A DNA stretch of 64,000 nucleotides, from contig CM022676.1 of the NCBI GenBank assembly GCA_012295275.1, positions 17,243,771 to 17,307,770 on the forward strand, read 5' to 3'. Shown here in pieces: positions 62,136 through 64,000 of the stretch (position 1 is its first letter; each line of letters starts with the position of its first letter). The position numbers and the translations under genes are program-made. The notes under the pieces are model-generated. The model was not told the origin of the DNA. It made no database searches and saw only the letters and a list, made by a program, of their open reading frames with translations. Source of the DNA: Chrysomallon squamiferum. Taxonomy: Eukaryota; Mollusca; Gastropoda; Neomphalida; Peltospiridae.

Positions 62136-64000
62136 AAAACAATATAAGACAGCACTATTTTATAAAGTAAAACCTATGTATTTTACAAATCATGCACTCA
62201 ACATTAAAACACAACTTTAATTAAAACATCCAATTTAACAGATATGTTCACACATGAACAGCAACACGAGTAATAATCAAGTCATCATGAATAAAACCTT
62301 TCTAACTTTTCACTGACTGAATAACCAGATGAAAATTAACATCAGTATTAGTATTGTTGTATTATTATTATTAACCCTGACTTATCTAAACATCTTTTTA
62401 AACTGAATTGGGTAATAAATCCCCCAAAGTGTTTGAGTGAAAAGTAAAAATCAAGTGAAAATTACGTAACGATGCACAGTATTATATTATTTCTTCTTAC
62501 GTATAAATACAAACAGACGGCACAATATTTAAACAGAAACAAAAGATTATACAACAGGAATACAACAAATTATACAGTTTGGTACAATATTTCAATAGAT
62601 ACAATATATTATACAATATGGTAATACAATATTTGTACAGAAATAGAAACTATACCATTCTTCAATACAATCTTTGAACTGATAAAATAGACTTTACCAT
62701 TCATTAACACAATATTTCAACAGTTGTAATAGTTATACAATATCTGTACACAAACAAAAACTACATTAATACAATACTTGAATAAATACAATAGACCATG
62801 ATATGGTAATACCTGTATATAAACCAGAAACTGCACCAAATATTATTTAAATAGAAATAGCAGAGTACACAGCACGGTAATGCAGTATTTGAATATAAAC
62901 AATGTATAGCATCTAGATATGGGCCATTCCATGGTATTTGATCCATGGTATGCACATTTTAAAATGATCCACTAAACTAAGAATTTATTGATAATGGAAG
63001 TTAAAATCATTAAACATGTATAAGTATGTTGTTATTAACAGTTTACTTCTGTTTTATGAAAGTTAAAATCATTAAACATAAAAATATGTTGTTATTAACA
63101 GTTTACTTCTGTTTATGAAAGTTAAAATCATTAAGCATGTAAAAATATGTTGTTATTAACAGTTTACTTCTGTTTTATGGTTTCTGATGACATTTGTATT
63201 TGGAAAATGTAAATTGTAAGACGTGATGTGACATTTGTTTTTTTTCAGTAATGTTTCATTAATATTATATACTAGGTGTGAAGACAACATATTCACAATA
63301 TACAGTGTATGAAGAACCTATTTTTTTCCTTCTTTAATGTCACAATGTGTGTTTGTAATTAATTTGCAAAGGATATAATGTCACGTCCTGGCTACTTTGA
63401 CATATGAAAGTTAATATTATTTTTAAAATATTCCTAAGAAATAAAAAATACTTTTCAATTTTCCTCCTACTCAAGAGGAACAGACTAATTAGAAGCTATG
63501 TAAGTAACAGCTTGTATAAAACAAAGTGACAGTCTGAGCCAGGATGTGACAAACAAGAAAATACACGCATGTACAGCAGTTATCAGACATCTGTAAGCAG
63601 TGAACTAAGCAGAGAACTGTGTATCACGTAGAAGACAGATAAGAATATATTTCACTATGTTCAACAGTGCAGCTAGAAGAATACTTCTCACACAAGACAT
63701 GACCGCTGTGTGACAAATACTGCCAGTGACCCAGAATGCCTGGCTGCAGAAAGACAGAAAGATAAAGAAAGAAAGAGACAGCAGAGAGAACAAAATAAAG
63801 AATTTAGCAGAACAGCAAAGAGGAAAAAAAACGTTACTTTCTATGAGAGCAGAGTTTTGGAATTAATAGTATGGTAAAAAACAGTGATGTCCAAATGTTG
63901 TCACGTCCCGGCGTATTTTACTTTTAAATTTGTGGTAAAATATTACGTCAGACAAAAACAGATATGACTTACTTATAGTAGCATGTTCATTGTCTCTATA
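62136..64000. other. Contig start with small tandem repeats, no gene
   Basis: AT-rich DNA. At 62506-62880 are diverged copies of an ACAATATTT.AACAG-containing unit. No open frame here resembles a known protein, and no similarity to the sequence left of 25560 was noticed. Confidence 0.55.
62996..63180. repeat. ~61-bp tandem triplication
   Basis: Three near-identical copies of GAAAGTTAAAATCATTAA..CAT followed by TATGTTGTTATTAACAGTTT and ACTTCTGTTTTAT, with small indels. Confidence 0.92.

Overview
The window is AT-rich, intron-rich eukaryotic DNA with many microsatellites. GT-AG introns, phase-1 extracellular domain exons, scavenger-receptor (SRCR) arrays, ZNFX1 homologues, a degenerate Gypsy element and very long (GA)n, (TAA)n and (CA)n tracts suggest an invertebrate, most likely a mollusc or other lophotrochozoan. 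The species cannot be fixed from the sequence. Two runs of exactly 200 N (37518-37717 and 61936-62135) show a scaffolded assembly.

Layout. 1-2600: (GA)n tract and a decayed Gypsy-class retrotransposon (gag, integrase and RT remnants, possible LTR). 2948-23290 (+): the main gene, a single-pass membrane receptor with at least seven six-cysteine SRCR domains, then (Ig-Ig-FN3) twice, a transmembrane helix and a short tail with two YxxL motifs. The exons join in one phase pattern to about 1400 residues; only the 5' end is missing. A one-base homopolymer insertion breaks SRCR domain 2. 23756-25330: nothing recognised. 25330-27790: AT-rich satellite. 27806-34037 (-): a ZNFX1-like SF1 helicase/zinc-finger gene with a C-terminal tail made of 27-bp repeats. 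34038-37517: upstream flank.

37718-49649 is a separate block. It has a 30-bp minisatellite, microsatellites, a broken Ig exon, an unrecognised decayed coding patch, a truncated furin/kexin-like proprotein convertase gene (-) and a possible signal-peptide exon. 49650-61935 is an inverted copy of 25560-37517 and carries a second, divergent ZNFX1-like gene (+). 62136-64000 has only small tandem repeats.

The key structural point is that the ~12-kb inverted repeat ends exactly at both N gaps. This is what unmerged overlapping contigs, or two haplotypes with one contig placed backwards, would give. The two ZNFX1 genes may therefore be alleles of one locus. The flanks look almost identical while the gene between them is strongly diverged and mosaic, with differing zinc-finger numbers and tails, so the locus looks hypervariable under either reading. 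A scavenger-type receptor beside an RNA-sensing helicase suggests, by inference only, an innate-immunity neighbourhood.
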